Assembly: GCA_903813345.2 (NCBI GenBank) | Contig: CAIIXF020000124.1 | Coordinates: 312,001 to 376,000, forward strand | Length of the DNA stretch: 64,000 nt | Reading direction: 5' to 3' | Source: Owenia fusiformis | Taxonomy: Eukaryota > Annelida > Polychaeta > Sabellida > Oweniidae | Part shown: one piece after another, positions 1 to 11,480 of the stretch | How positions within the stretch are numbered: position 1 is the first letter of the stretch | How the letters are laid out: each line of letters begins with the position of its first letter | The notes under the pieces: model-generated | Told to the model about the DNA's origin: nothing | The model's database searches: none | Seen by the model: only the letters and a program-made list of their open reading frames with translations | Made by a program: the position numbers and the translations under genes

Positions 1-144
1 ATGATATATTATTCATGTTTGACCAATCACATATTTCTCTGACAAGGGCTGAACCAAATGCTGAAATTAGATTGGTCAAACATCAATTATATATCATATG
101 CCATAAAGGATTTACTCATTTCCGATATATTTGGCACAATTTCT

Positions 145-300
145 ATTCCCGCCATTTTTATAAGCCATCTATTGGGTGAAATAATGGAATCATTTCAAGT
201 TCCCGCCATTTTTATTAGTAAATTTTTTTTCCGCCATTTTTATTAGCCATCTATTGGGTAAATTACTCCACCATTTTGTTGGCCACCTATTGAGAAAACT
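145..300. repeat. Three degenerate tandem units around CCGCCATTTTTAT
   Basis: The phrase CCGCCATTTTTATTAGCCAT with a following CTATTGGGT recurs three times with small changes and different spacing. It looks like an old short tandem duplication. No protein is supported here; the short open frame across it is made of the repeat. Confidence 0.6.
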
Positions 301-338
301 TCATACTTTTTAGAAAAACTCTGATGTAACTGCTTATT

Positions 339-985
339 TTACTTAGTCCATTAAGGATGACAAATACTTAGTTCACGTATGCTCATCCATTAGGGATGAC
401 AAATACTTAGATCATTTATGCTCATCCATCAGGGATGATAAATACTTAGTCTATTTATGCCCATCCATAAAGGATGACAAATACTTAGTCCATTTATGCT
501 CATCCATAAAGGATGACAAATACTTAGTCCATTTATGTTCATCCATAAAGGATGACAAATACTTAGTCCAATAATGCTCATCCATAAAGGATGACAAATA
601 CTTAGTCCATTTATGCACATCCATAAAATATGACAATTCTTTGTTCATGTATGCTCATCCATAAAGGATGACAAATACTTAGTCCATTTATGTTCATCCA
701 TAAAGGATGACAATTACTTAGTCCATTTATGTTCAAAGGATGACAAATACTTTGTTCATGTATGCTCATCCATAAAGGATGATAAATACTTAGTCCATTT
801 ATGTTCATCCATAAAGGATGACAAATACTTACTCTATTTATGCTCATCCATAAATGATGACAAATACTTAGTCCATTTATGTTCATCCATAAAGGATGAC
901 AAATACTTAGTCCATTAATGCTCATCCATAAAGGATGACAAATACTTTGTTCATGTATGCTCATCCATAAAGGGTGACAATTACC
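339..985. repeat. 39-bp minisatellite, about 16 units
   Basis: The unit contains ATCCATAAAGGATGACAAAT followed by ACTTAGTCCATTTATG and a short joining piece, 39 bp in all. Some units carry point changes (TTTGTTCATGTATG for TTAGTCCATTTATG) and one is shortened. ATCC...GGAT inside each unit is a short inverted repeat, so every unit could form a small hairpin. Because 39 is divisible by three, all frames stay open on the minus strand and give apparent repetitive ORFs. These have no start context, splice sites or recognisable domain and are taken as repeat artefacts. Confidence 0.9.
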
Positions 986-2470
986 TAGTTTATTTACATG
1001 CTTATATTAATAATTATAATTACTTCGTCAGGTTACATACTCCCACTTAGGATGTCAATTGAATTTAGCTTCAAATACGTATGATTATCATTCCTATGAG
1101 CCAATCCATAAAGGATGACTGATTCATATATTGTATTTTACACTTGTTTGATATGATTATTATTGACGATACTTGACACATATATTAGGTATTTCTTTAT
1201 TAGCTGGTGTCCATAAAGGATAGCCATTTATTAGAACAACATTCATTAATGCGACTGTAGTTAACACTGATTAATATATTATAATTAATAAATACATTCT
1301 TTTAGACATAAATCCTTGATAGCTCAGAAAAAATAAAATAATCCCATTTTCTCTCAACAGGCCTTTTTGCCCCTTTAAGTGCGCGCCTGAATGAACTGCT
1401 TTTAGTGAATTGTGAAAACATATAGATACCTCGGGGATTACTTATTAAATATTATGCAATGAACTCACCCGCGGGCAATTCAAAAATACACCCTATAAAA
1501 TACACACTAAAATCAACATTCAATCATTAAAGCTTATATTTGCGAATGCAAATAGCGACTACCAGCTACCAGATTTACCTATTGTTTTGCATAAATTAAT
1601 CCGTCAGTTTGAAGTTGCAATATCGAACAACCCGTTTGTTGACTTACAGTGATCACATGACTTTTTATGCCATTGTCACATGATCAAACAAAATTAAAAT
1701 GTGTTATAAGAGGACGGAAAGGCCAAGAGCTTTAGCGTTGACTGACACATTCAACTCTTGCGTACCACCTTTGTTTGCGCAAATCCTCACCAGTTAGTAT
1801 TCGAATATAAGGCGTCGTTGTGATGTTTTAATTGATTTAAGCATATTCCTTACATCTTTCTTTATCTTGATGTGAAAAAACAAGCTATGATATTGGTTAA
1901 CACTCCATAAATTACTTGAAGCGTTATTAAAAAATTTTGAATCTGCCATTTTTGTTTGTTGATTTTGACCATTCAGAGATGTGGGTCATCTGGATACAGG
2001 TTTACATTATAAGCGTTTGTCATCTTTGGACTCTGGGGTTAATCCCCGATCAAACACATGATGATGTGTTTGGAGTCTAAGCACATGCGCCAGGTGTACT
2101 TCCGCTATTTACAATTTCCGAACACCTCTATAGTCAGTGTAAGTTTCTGCTTTAATACCAGATTAAAACGATATTTAGCTCAGCTACTGGGTTTGGCAAT
2201 TAATGGGACGCACAGCAGGTAATATTCATATTTAAATGATTTTGCCATCCGTTAGCTGGTAGCTGCTATTTTCATGACGCTATACATTTGCACGCCCATG
2301 TGAATATGACGTTCTATTTAGTCAACTTTCCTAACACAATAATAAACAAAAGTTTATGGACCTTGCATTAACTGAAGGTTTCAGAAAGTTTGCCTATTAT
2401 ATAGTAACAGTGCATTTATTTAAATATCCAATCAATTTAAACCAATCTTAGTATGAAAATCTTGAACCAA
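986..2470. other. No gene seen
   Basis: AT-rich sequence with stops in all frames. Near 1557 and 2257 are the opposed pieces GCGACTACCAGCTACCAG and GTTAGCTGGTAGCTGCT, possibly the worn ends of an old inverted-repeat element. Otherwise nothing could be recognised. Confidence 0.5.
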
Positions 2471-2477
2471 GGTTAAG

Positions 2478-2541
2478 TTTTTTTGCAATCTGGGTAAATT
2501 CCGAGGTTGCCATTTTGGATTTTCCATCCTAAAATCTTCTT
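2478..2541 (+). repeat. Solitary fragment of the 162-bp monomer of the GTCCCC element
   Basis: The stretch TTTTTTGCAATCTGGGTAAA, then GCCATTTTGGATTTTCC and ATCCTAAAATCTTC, matches the monomer repeated at 50.6-51.9 kb with a few changes. It is a lone fragment here, which shows that the family is dispersed in this genome. Confidence 0.75.
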
Positions 2542-2544
2542 GTT

Positions 2545-3535
2545 GGGGATATGTTGTACATGTTGAACTTCAGTGGTGCAGTAGTGAAGTCCATGTTCCA
2601 AGTTATATGATGGTTGAAGAAAGAATGTAAATAATATCGTTTTATATTTTAAAATATTTGATATGTCATAGTACACAGTTGCAAAAGTTGATGAGTAAGA
2701 TGATTATACAGAAACGATTCGCTGGTTTTACACAAAAAACAATTCTGAGATAGTCAATAATATACTAGACTCATGTTTTGTACAATAATGTGACATTATA
2801 TTTTTGAACCACTCAATGTAATTGATCTAATCTTAATTTTCAGACGAGTACAATAATGACATACATGTGCCAATCATTATTTCTAATGTGCTTGATATCC
2901 TAATCCATGCAGTGGTAGATGGAGCTGTATTTGACATTCAAAGCCAGAATATAATGAATAATGGAAGGAATGATATGTTTCATTGAAGTTCATTGATGCA
3001 GGAATGCATACAAGGGGAGTCATTAGAATATTTCAAATGCTGCGCCACATCGCAAAAAGATGGTGCACTTGTGTTATTAGGGTATCGCATGGATGTGACT
3101 TTAATGCTTTGGAATATAGGAAGATGTTCTAATTAAAGTTATATATCATTTTAAAGCTGCTTTAATGAAGTTTTCAAAGCAAATACACTCCTTTCACAAT
3201 TCCCGCGCATTTTTTTTTAAAAAACAGTTCTTTTTTTCCAAAATTCTGCCAAATATCCGCTGTTGACACGTTACATTTTGAATAATTTTTCGTCTTTAAA
3301 ACCTCATAACTGAAACAATATTTGACTATTATACTTTTTGATAGTCTTGATAAAAGTAGATGGGAGTTTAAAGCTGATGTTTGCCCCCAAAACGCAATCT
3401 TGGGTTGTTTAGGAGGTGAACTTTATCATTTTGAGCTTAATGAAAGATTATAGTATGATGAACAAATGGGGCAAAATGTGACATCACTTCCGATTTATTG
3501 CATTCAACTTAAGTAGCGTTTAATTACTCCCGTCA
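2545..3535. other. No gene seen
   Basis: AT-rich sequence with frequent stops on both strands. No domain, splice-linked ORF or clear repeat was recognised. Confidence 0.5.
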
Positions 3536-3539
3536 ATCA

Positions 3540-3605
3540 TAATATCTCAGTAGACTTGCGGTAGAATGCTCACTCAGCATGAATGAGGCGCGGGTTTGAT
3601 ATTAC
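3540..3605 (+). repeat. tRNA-like relic, possible SINE head
   Basis: The sequence GCGGTAGAATGCTCACTCAG followed by CATGAATGAGGCGCGGGTTTG resembles a tRNA D-arm and A box, an anticodon arm (CTCACT / AATGAG around CAGCATG) and a B box (GGGTTTGAT for the canonical GGTTCGA). The acceptor stem does not pair well and the B box is off consensus, so a functional tRNA is unlikely. It is best read as a tRNA pseudogene or the Pol III head of a SINE. Confidence 0.35.
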
Positions 3606-4895
3606 GCAGAAAAAAACAATTTTTATTTACATAAACTTTATATCAGAGCTTCAAAATGTAAAAACAATATATGTCAACATATTGCATTTTGGAGCTATGT
3701 GCAGGTTTAATTTCAAGAAGTTTTATCTAGTAAGCGTCCCCTATTGTGACATCATGAAGTTTGAAACATAGAATTTGTCAATTTTAAATAAAGCATGCAT
3801 GCTTATTTTGCTTATAAACTCTAGTTTACTAATAAGTAGTTGATTTGGTTCGCAAATGTATCTGTGTTCTGGTGTATATGGAAAAGTGGAGGACGAAAGG
3901 TTTTCAAAATTCATTAAAATGGGGGCGAATTTAGGCCATTCACCTATTTTCAAACATAGCAACACATATATTTATTTCATCTAAAACATCATTTGATTCG
4001 TGTTTTATGCTGCTCCTTACCCATTGTAATATGTATATGATATCAGAGTTATTCGTATTAAATATTTTGAGATAAAGAGGCAAATGTAGAGGACGAAAGG
4101 ATTTCCAAATGTGTACATTTTTTAAAAAACGTCACATTCTGTTGTGTTAAAAAGAGAAAATGTGTAACAATACGTGCGGGAACTATTTTCGACGTGTCTG
4201 TATATATGGAAATGCTTGCCAGACACCCTATAACAAACATTATCTTCTTTGTGACAAGAGGAAAAATGTTTCACAATATGTTGTGCCTTACATCAAAGTA
4301 AAGATACATTTCTTGGACGACTTTTTATTCATCTTAAGATTTGAGAAAAACAATTGATTCACGAAAATACAGTTGAATAACAAACCAGAAAATACATCTA
4401 CACATAACACAATGACACGCAGTTTAAATAACAGTTAACTGTTGTTTTTTTGTTACATACCAATGTCAAAATAAATAACATTTTCGAAGTGAAACTTACA
4501 CGCTCCCTGTATTTTAATAGATAGATAATAGATTTACTGAAATGTATCTTGTTTTGCTTTAGAGTTATGCTTCACTGCGCCACTATAATCTGTCTTTGCC
4601 TTTATGTTTTTTTTTGCCAACAATATTCTACAAACTGCTTGATGCATCTATTTTATGTCTGGTAGATCACAATAAATGAATGTAAAATGTATTCTACTTT
4701 CAGAAATATGGAATTAAACCCACGTCCCTCATTTGCAACTTAACTGTACCCTGTTTCCCTTTTAAACGTGGTCATGTGGTAGGGTAGGGTGAAATCATCT
4801 CGGGTTCTTGCAGGTCATCTCAACCCAAAATCAACTCCACCCCAGTCAAACTCAACCCCAAGCAATCAGTTGAACCTAAAATAAGTCATTATCTC
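3606..4895. other. No gene seen; short duplicated phrase
   Basis: Non-coding AT-rich sequence. The phrase GAGGACGAAAGGTTTTC at about 3890 recurs as GAGGACGAAAGGATTTCC at about 4090, suggesting a small local duplication. The small ORFs here show no family resemblance. Confidence 0.4.
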
Positions 4896-4932
4896 ATTGC
4901 TGACTTTTTCCTATTTTGTATGTACTTCCAGG

Positions 4933-5118
4933 TGCCCTCCTTACCCTGGCCATGAAAAATTCTGTGTTGTCCGAGAAGAGGAACCACAGTCTACACCATC
5001 CGTCTACAGTGTTTGTATCCACATATCATACTGCTATTACTTCTTCTGGTTATGTCTTTATATGCCTAAAGTAGCATTGTCCAGGACAGGAGAGGTCTCT
5101 AGGATCATAGTCAAGTAA
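4933..5118 (+). CDS. Candidate terminal exon, unknown protein (related to the exon near 8.33 kb)
   Basis: A pyrimidine-rich run ending TACTTCCAG could be a 3' splice site. The open frame after it reads CPPYPGHEKFCVVREEEPQS, then a stretch with SVCIHISYCYYFFW, and ends at TAA. A similar arrangement lies 3.4 kb downstream: both have TTGCTGACTTTTTCCT upstream, a comparable splice-like site, a PQS motif and an SVCI motif. That pairing suggests a duplicated exon of an unknown Cys-rich or aromatic-rich protein. No upstream exon was found and the frame has no known domain, so it may equally be a dispersed repeat. Confidence 0.22.
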   Translation, partial: CPPYPGHEKFCVVREEEPQSTPSVYSVCIHISYCYYFFWLCLYMPKVALSRTGEVSRIIVK

Positions 5119-5199
5119 GTACAATATTTCTTTTCCTAATATACAGTATTGCTTTCAGATTTACCTTTAGCCTGGAGATTAGCAGCCCACTAGAATCTG

Positions 5200-5940
5200 A
5201 ACCACAAACAGGAATCCAAACTGGCCTCTGGAAGACCGAGGCACCTGCTGGAAGATGAGCAACTAATGGAAGCCAGGCCATCAGTTGGAAGTCAAGCCAA
5301 GATGGTCATCCTACAGGAAGTCAAGCTGCCCTCTGGAAGGAGAGTCCCCTGCTGGAAGATAGTCACCTGTTGGAAGATAGCCACCTGCTGGAAGATAGCC
5401 ACCTGCTGGAAGATGAGCCACAAATAAGCATCAAGACACAAATGGAAACCTAGCCATCAATTGGAAGTCAAGTCAAGATGGTCATCCTACAGGAAGTCAG
5501 GCTGCCCTCTGAAAGATGAGTCAACTGCTGGAAGATAAGCATCTAGCCACAAATGGAAACCTAGCCACCATAGGAATCCAAGTGAAGATGACCCACAAAT
5601 GGAAACCTAGCCATCAATTGGAAGTCAAGCCAAGATGGTCATCCTACAGGAAGTCAGGCTGCCCTCTGGAAGATGAGTCAACTGCTGGAAGATAAGCATC
5701 TAGCTACAAATGGAAACCTAGCCACCATAGGATTCCAAGTGAAGATGACCCACAAATGGAAACCTAGCCATCAATTGGAAGTCAAGCCAAGGTGGTCATC
5801 CTACAGGAAGTCAGGCTGCCCTCTGGAAGATGAGTCAACTGCTTGGAGATAAGCATCTAGCCACAAATGGAAACCTAGCCACCCATAGGAATCCAAGTGA
5901 AGATGACCCACAAATGGGAAGGAAGCCAAGCCAAGATCAC
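5200..5940. repeat. Complex tandem repeat with a 157-bp main period
   Basis: The block starting CAATTGGAAGTCAAGCCAAG and running through GGTCATCCTACAGGAAGTCA, CTGCCCTCTGGAAGATGAG and ACAAATGGAAACCTAGCCA recurs with starts at about 5282, 5458, 5615 and 5772. The last three are 157 bp apart. Inside each unit the shorter element CTGCTGGAAGATA recurs, so this is a repeat within a repeat. It is less AT-rich than its surroundings. Short frames are open across it, but the period is not a multiple of three and no protein is inferred. Confidence 0.8.
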
Positions 5941-5949
5941 TGGATACAC

Positions 5950-8326
5950 TGGAAGCTACTTCAACACGACCTTTATAGAGTTGCAATGTTCCTGTCACCT
6001 AAGTTAAGTAATCTTGATTTTCTATGTTAGTCATTTTTATGTTATGATAGATATTTAAAGGGTCATCTCCAGCTAGACAATAATTTCCATCTATGGGTTG
6101 GGAGGCAGGTTCTTCTCGTTTAGTGGGGCACCTTCCATTTTGAATGAACTGGTGGATTTTGTTGGCCAGCCCATTATTCTGGAGTGGAGGAATGTGGAGT
6201 CTGCTACGAAGCTGGATGGCTGAACATGTCTTAACACGAGATCAATCGTTTGGAGGCCTTCCTTTGTTCATGTTTATGTTGTCCCGATTGATTTCGAGGA
6301 ATATCTAAGGATGGCATCGTTGAGCATGGGTCATTCTGATCCATTGCATTGAAAGCTCTGGCTTACTTGATCATACCATTTGATGTTCCTTGTGGTATCT
6401 TCCCTGTGATTCTGATGATCAGTGTCTATCAATCTCTAGATACATGGGTTTCAGGTATCAATTCCTTGTAAGTCCCAACCCAACAGTTTCCTTGTTGGAT
6501 TCTTATTGTTGAACTTGGTTCTTGTTTCGCCTATATTCTGATGGCTGATAAAAGCCACAGTTACTCGTTAGTAAACGTGGTCGACCTGCACCCACCAGGA
6601 TGCAGGTCAATGTATTGCTGTGGTGCCGGTGTGCATTTGATAGTTCCCGAGGGGTCTCGGTGAATTCTGGTGATGGTCCACTCATTTTTGCTTTCAAGCA
6701 TCAGTGTCGATTAGTTGGCTATGACGAATATAGTGTGATTCTTAAGATCTTGTGAGGACGCAGCAAGGATTCACTTGGTTACTGTACAGGAACGGCATTG
6801 GAGTTGATACATGTTACCAATGTACTCTTTAGGTAGGTAGACATTGCTTATCAGTGTTACAGTAAAGATACTATCGGGAATTGATAGTGGTCTGGTCTTG
6901 TATTTCATCTTTTTAATGTGATGTATCCTAATGATGCATGGCCAAGGATGACATTCTTGTTATTCTTCTTAATCTCTCTGGACAGCATGCTGCATGAGCG
7001 AGGGAATGGTCACCCAACTTTTGATCTTTTGTTAAGGTGTGGTTGGCTTGAAAGCTTCCTAACAGGTTCAATGTTCTGAAATGAAAGAATAGTGGAATCC
7101 ACCAATGGTTCATTTCAAAATGGAAGAGATGTGCGCCATATTTGGAAATGTTGTCTTCATATTGTTGTTTTACACTCACTTTCACCTGAGAGTTAACATA
7201 CTAAGTATGTTAGTCTCAGTTTTAGGTTTCAATTTTCAATTCTTTTTTTTGGTGCGAGCTGGGAGATGATTCTCTGTGTTGTAGCCTATTTGTAGCCAAT
7301 TTTTAGTTTTCAACTATTTTTTTCTTGTGTTGAGGTCAGTGCAAATGCGACCATTATTTGGTCCAAAGGGCAATCAACTGTCTAGGTATATATGACCTAG
7401 ACACTGATTGTTCAGGTTTAAATGTTATTTTGTCAAATGGTAATCCCTTGCATGCTTGAGAGTTAGGGTAGTCATTAAAACCATTTTTCTCAATGTAGGC
7501 ATTTTGAAGAAGGTGAAGGACAAGGACTACTACTGCTCTGGACTACAACTACTACTGTTGCAAAGAAGATACTAATAAATCAATTTTCTCCTTGCACAAA
7601 ATCACAATTTAGCCAGAAGAATAAACTTGGTAGCAGCCACACAATGGTTACAGTGCTGTAAGCAGTATTGTATTGACTAGTTATAATATATACCTACCTT
7701 ACTCCATCCCTCCAAATTCTTTTTTTGGCAATTTATTTGAATTGGAATAATAAGATTAACATGCATTACATATATTTTTTCTTTTTTTCAGCAAATCGGG
7801 CCTTGGTTGCTACACAGGGAACACTGTTTGCATGTGTTTGGTAATTTTTCATTCTGAGACTTTGGGAACTAAACAGGGAAAATAATTTAAATTCAATCAA
7901 TTTGGTCTTGATCATTTGTTTGATTACTATAATGCTAGATATAGAAGTACTAATTTGCCAATTTATTCAGCAATCATACGATTTTTATTCATAGATTTCA
8001 TTAAACTGTACTTACTCAGCAATGATTTGATTTTTTATGTCACCACCAGGAGTTGTGAAATAGTGTGATATTCTCTATTTAGTGGACAAAACTACTTCAT
8101 TGATGGCAGTCAGCAATTAGTGTTAAGCTACTGTTACAAATTGCTTCTTAAACAAATGGCCGGTGGTGACATTTGCATGTTAATGCATAGTCTTAAAAGC
8201 AATATACAAATATACTCATATCTAAAAATGGTCATTCCAGAGATATGGATATATTCACCTATTCCTTTTAAGGAAAAAGTCAAATCCTCCTTGCTGACTT
8301 TTTCCTCTTTTTTTCAAGTACTTTCA
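5950..8326. other. No gene seen; moderately GC-balanced block at 6.1-7.2 kb
   Basis: Between about 6.1 and 7.2 kb base composition is more balanced than in the flanks, but all six frames are broken and I recognise no domain. It could be an old gene remnant, a non-coding transcript or an unrecognised repeat. The remainder is AT-rich filler. Confidence 0.35.
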
Positions 8327-8328
8327 GG

Positions 8329-8437
8329 TCGTAACAATGTCTATCCTGTAAATGAAGTGACAGAGAAGATCGACAGTGATCCACAGTCTGCTGCGGCTGT
8401 TTGCAGTGTTTGTATCTACAAAGCATGTTGTTACTGA
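8329..8437 (+). CDS. Candidate terminal exon, unknown protein (related to the exon near 4.93 kb)
   Basis: A long pyrimidine tract ending TACTTTCAG precedes an open frame reading GRNNVYPVNEVTEKIDSDPQ, then SAAAVCSVCIYKACCY and a TGA stop. The same order of features (pyrimidine tract, acidic stretch, PQS, SVCI) is found at 4.93 kb, so the two are related by duplication. Whether this is a real 3' exon cannot be decided without a transcript. No function is proposed. Confidence 0.22.
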
Positions 8438-8439
8438 TT

Positions 8440-9375
8440 CTAGTGATAGGCGTTTGCAGCAATTTTGTGTAACAAAGTAATGGACTGCAATTACGAAATG
8501 TGTGAAATCCTCAACTTGGAGAGAAGAACATTATTATTGTAGTCTTCTGTATTTGGCACTATTAATAGCTCTGTTACATATACAACGATGATGATGTAAC
8601 TCTCTTGTGACACCACTCATGACTGTTACCTAAACTGACAATGGCGAAGAAACTCTTGAAAGAACTGTGATTACAAATTATGTACAATCCTTACATTGGA
8701 GGGATCATTATCATATCCTCTGTGGCACCACTTGCCTCTCAATGTCTTAATGTTAATTCAAATAATGAACACATGTCTGTATGTTCTAAAATAACCTATG
8801 AACTGTATGACAAAAGCTATACAAATGTATGCATATTCCTTAATGTTAAAACTGGTCATTATTCTTTAATGTAAGTCCATTCAAATTCATGAAATAATCA
8901 AATGACTTACCAAAGCCACTTTTCAAAAGCATTCATGTCTCAAAAGATAGCATAAAATGTGGGTTTCTTGTAAACTTCTCAGTTCTTTGAGAAAATATTG
9001 CAGAAATTGAACCCGATTTCGAACAGAAGTAATATTTATGTTAGTGATGTGATGAAGTGTGAGTTTTTAATATATTAAATGCTGTTTAAGTGATACTTTC
9101 AATAGAGGAGTTGCTGTCTAGATAAATCAATAGTTGGTAGTAGACGTGAGAGGTTTTGGTCAGGTCAGATTACTTTTTAGAATATTTATAATTTGGACAC
9201 CTGACAAAAGTCCTATTATTTCTTGATTCAGCAGAAATTCCCAATTCGATTTTTGTGAACTCTAATGGGATGTAAGAAGAAGGGCTTGTGCTTTCACATT
9301 AAAATTGTGATGTTTTAAAGAATAAATTAAGTTTTGATGTATATTGTGATTTACCGCGATCTACATGTTTCCACG
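8440..9375. other. No gene seen
   Basis: AT-rich sequence with stops in all frames and no recognised repeat family. Confidence 0.45.
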
Positions 9376-9377
9376 CG

Positions 9378-9590
9378 GTCCATAGTTTTCAGCTTCCAAT
9401 GACCACTTAATATGTTTAAGATCCAAAGTTGTCCGTTTCAAATTACAATTGAATATGCCTGATATCCAGTTGTCCTCTTCAAATTATCACTGACTATGCC
9501 CAAGGTGCATAGTTGTCCTCTTCCAATTACCACTGAATATGCCTCGGATCCATAGTTGTCGGGTTCCAATGATCCCTGTTCGTGTCTATG
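9378..9590. repeat. Degenerate tandem repeat of about 42 bp, five units
   Basis: Units of the form CATAGTTGTCCTCTTCCAAT plus TACCACTGAATATGCCT recur with spacing close to 42 bp and moderate divergence. This is an old minisatellite with no coding signal. Confidence 0.65.
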
Positions 9591-9599
9591 AGATCAGTT

Positions 9600-10896
9600 A
9601 TCAACTTTCAAGCTTATTGAATATGTCTGCGAGAATCCAGATTAGTATATTTCTTCAGGAGAGCTATATTCAGCTTCCAATAAGGGAGCTCTTGGAGAAA
9701 TGAGTAGTTCCCATAATTCTGTCCTATTCCTTCGTATTTATGGAAATAGTTTTTTAAATTTATGATTCGCAATGCATGATGATGTCAAACCAAAGTTCAA
9801 ATTATGATCATGTGAACAATCGTGACCATGATCTCTCCTAGGGCCGTGCATACGCAAAGTAAAATTTGAAATCTTAACATCAGTTAAAAAGAATTTTAAG
9901 TTAATCGATTCAAACTTGCAGAGAATATTCACAAAACGGCGAACATTCACGGAGATATTTCGATGACAAATGAGGCCCGTTTCCAAAATTGGTAATTGAA
10001 CGTGCCAATACAAATCTCGCCCCCACCCCTTCTGCCGGGGCCGTATAGATGAATGAATATGAATAAATAGATGTCGCCAATAATTTTAATTTTCGACCAG
10101 ACTGCCATTCGGTTCTAGTGAGCCATTCGCCTACACGTCATCCAATAGGGGAATTTCAAAATAACTTTGAAATCTCGCAAATTCTCGTTTTTAATGAGAT
10201 CCCGGGGATGAGATTTTAAGAGATTTGCACTAATTACCTCTAATGATTTAATGTTTGATAGCATATTTGATGTCAGTGGAACGTTTTCTCAAAGAATAGC
10301 TTTGATTTACACAGTTATGCCTTTTAAATCATTTTCCATGGCATTAAAAAAAACTATGGACAAATCTCCATTGATGTAATGCTAAAATTCTTTAAAACAT
10401 TGGTTTATTGGAATGACGACAAACATTTTCATTTACAATACGTACATTGACAGGGTTATACAATAGTATGCCATTCGAGTTTCAAACAGATTCGACCAAC
10501 GCGTTTTGATATGAAATCAAGTGACTATTGAAGTTTCTAGCTCCGGTTTCTAGCATTAAAGTCAATAGAAGTTTAGTCCAAGCAAATTAAATACAAACAA
10601 GAGTGGCATCTATTATTCAAGCTTTATTCAGTTATAAAGATACTATACTATTACTATTACCACCGTTTTGTGCCATCTCTATGCCAATTACATTTCAATA
10701 TGAGGTCCATTGTCTTCGGTCGGCGTAAAATCGTATCCTCGAGGCCAAATACCGGGAAGGAATATATTACCCGAACTTCATGCTAGATGCTAGACCCATC
10801 AAAATCATCAGGTCTATATGACACCCGGGATATGACAATTATATGTATGAGTTCTCTGACGCTAATATTGAGACCATGTTCAAATTAGAGTTCTAA
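9600..10896. other. No gene seen
   Basis: Non-coding by inspection. The last 200 bases lead into the LINE fragment and may be its decayed upstream part, but no reverse transcriptase motif could be read there. Confidence 0.4.
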
Positions 10897-11480
10897 TTGT
10901 GTCTTAATGCAATGAAAATGTCCAATAAGTCCCCTCTACAGCCGAAACCGAGATATATGGTACCAAGTATGATTATCAGATATTCACGTATCATTGGGAA
11001 GATTGTTCAAAGTTACGTTGATTGGCATAAATCTGATGCCAGTCACAAATTGCACTCAAATAAAAAGTTTGGTAATATTGGGAAATCTCCATCCCTTGAA
11101 ACTCAAAATGTTAGCAATATGCTATTTGCAGACGATTTAGTTATATTTGATACTACCAAAAAGGAATGCTACAAACACTAAACACTCTTGAGTCTTTATG
11201 TAATGTCTGGAAACCTGAAATTAACATTGATAAAACAAAAATCATGAAATTCTGGAAATGTGGCAACGTTTGTCAAGAACGATCCCAAAATGATGGTTAG
11301 TATAAACAAAATGTTCAAAAGTATATTTAGCAACTGTCAGTGATTGGGGATCGAGCAAATAAAGCCATTACATGTTTAAAGCGGCACACATACATGGAAT
11401 CGTCCTGAAATTGAAATTACATTGTATGATCAACTTATGAATCCATCGCTTTATACGGTTCGGAAATGTGGTGTAATGAT
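10897..11480 (+). pseudogene. Decayed non-LTR retrotransposon (LINE) reverse transcriptase fragment
   Basis: The frame reads SNMLFADDLVIFDTTKKE, the catalytic (F/Y)xDD box of a reverse transcriptase in its typical setting. After a stop and frame change it continues with LESLCNVWKPEINIDKTKIM and then LYDQLMNPSLY...MWCND in pieces, which match the segment C-terminal to the catalytic box in CR1/L2-like and related LINEs (CxxWKLxxNxxKTK and LYxxLxxPxLLYGSExW). Several stops and frameshifts separate the pieces. It is a 5'-truncated, dead copy with no endonuclease and no clear 3' tail. The clade cannot be fixed by eye. Confidence 0.75.

Noticed and set aside
339-985. CRISPR-like array
   Set aside because: Units are contiguous 39-bp tandem repeats without unique spacers, in a eukaryotic context with LINEs and introns.
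3540-3605. Functional tRNA gene
   Set aside because: No proper acceptor stem and an off-consensus B box; better read as a SINE or tRNA relic.
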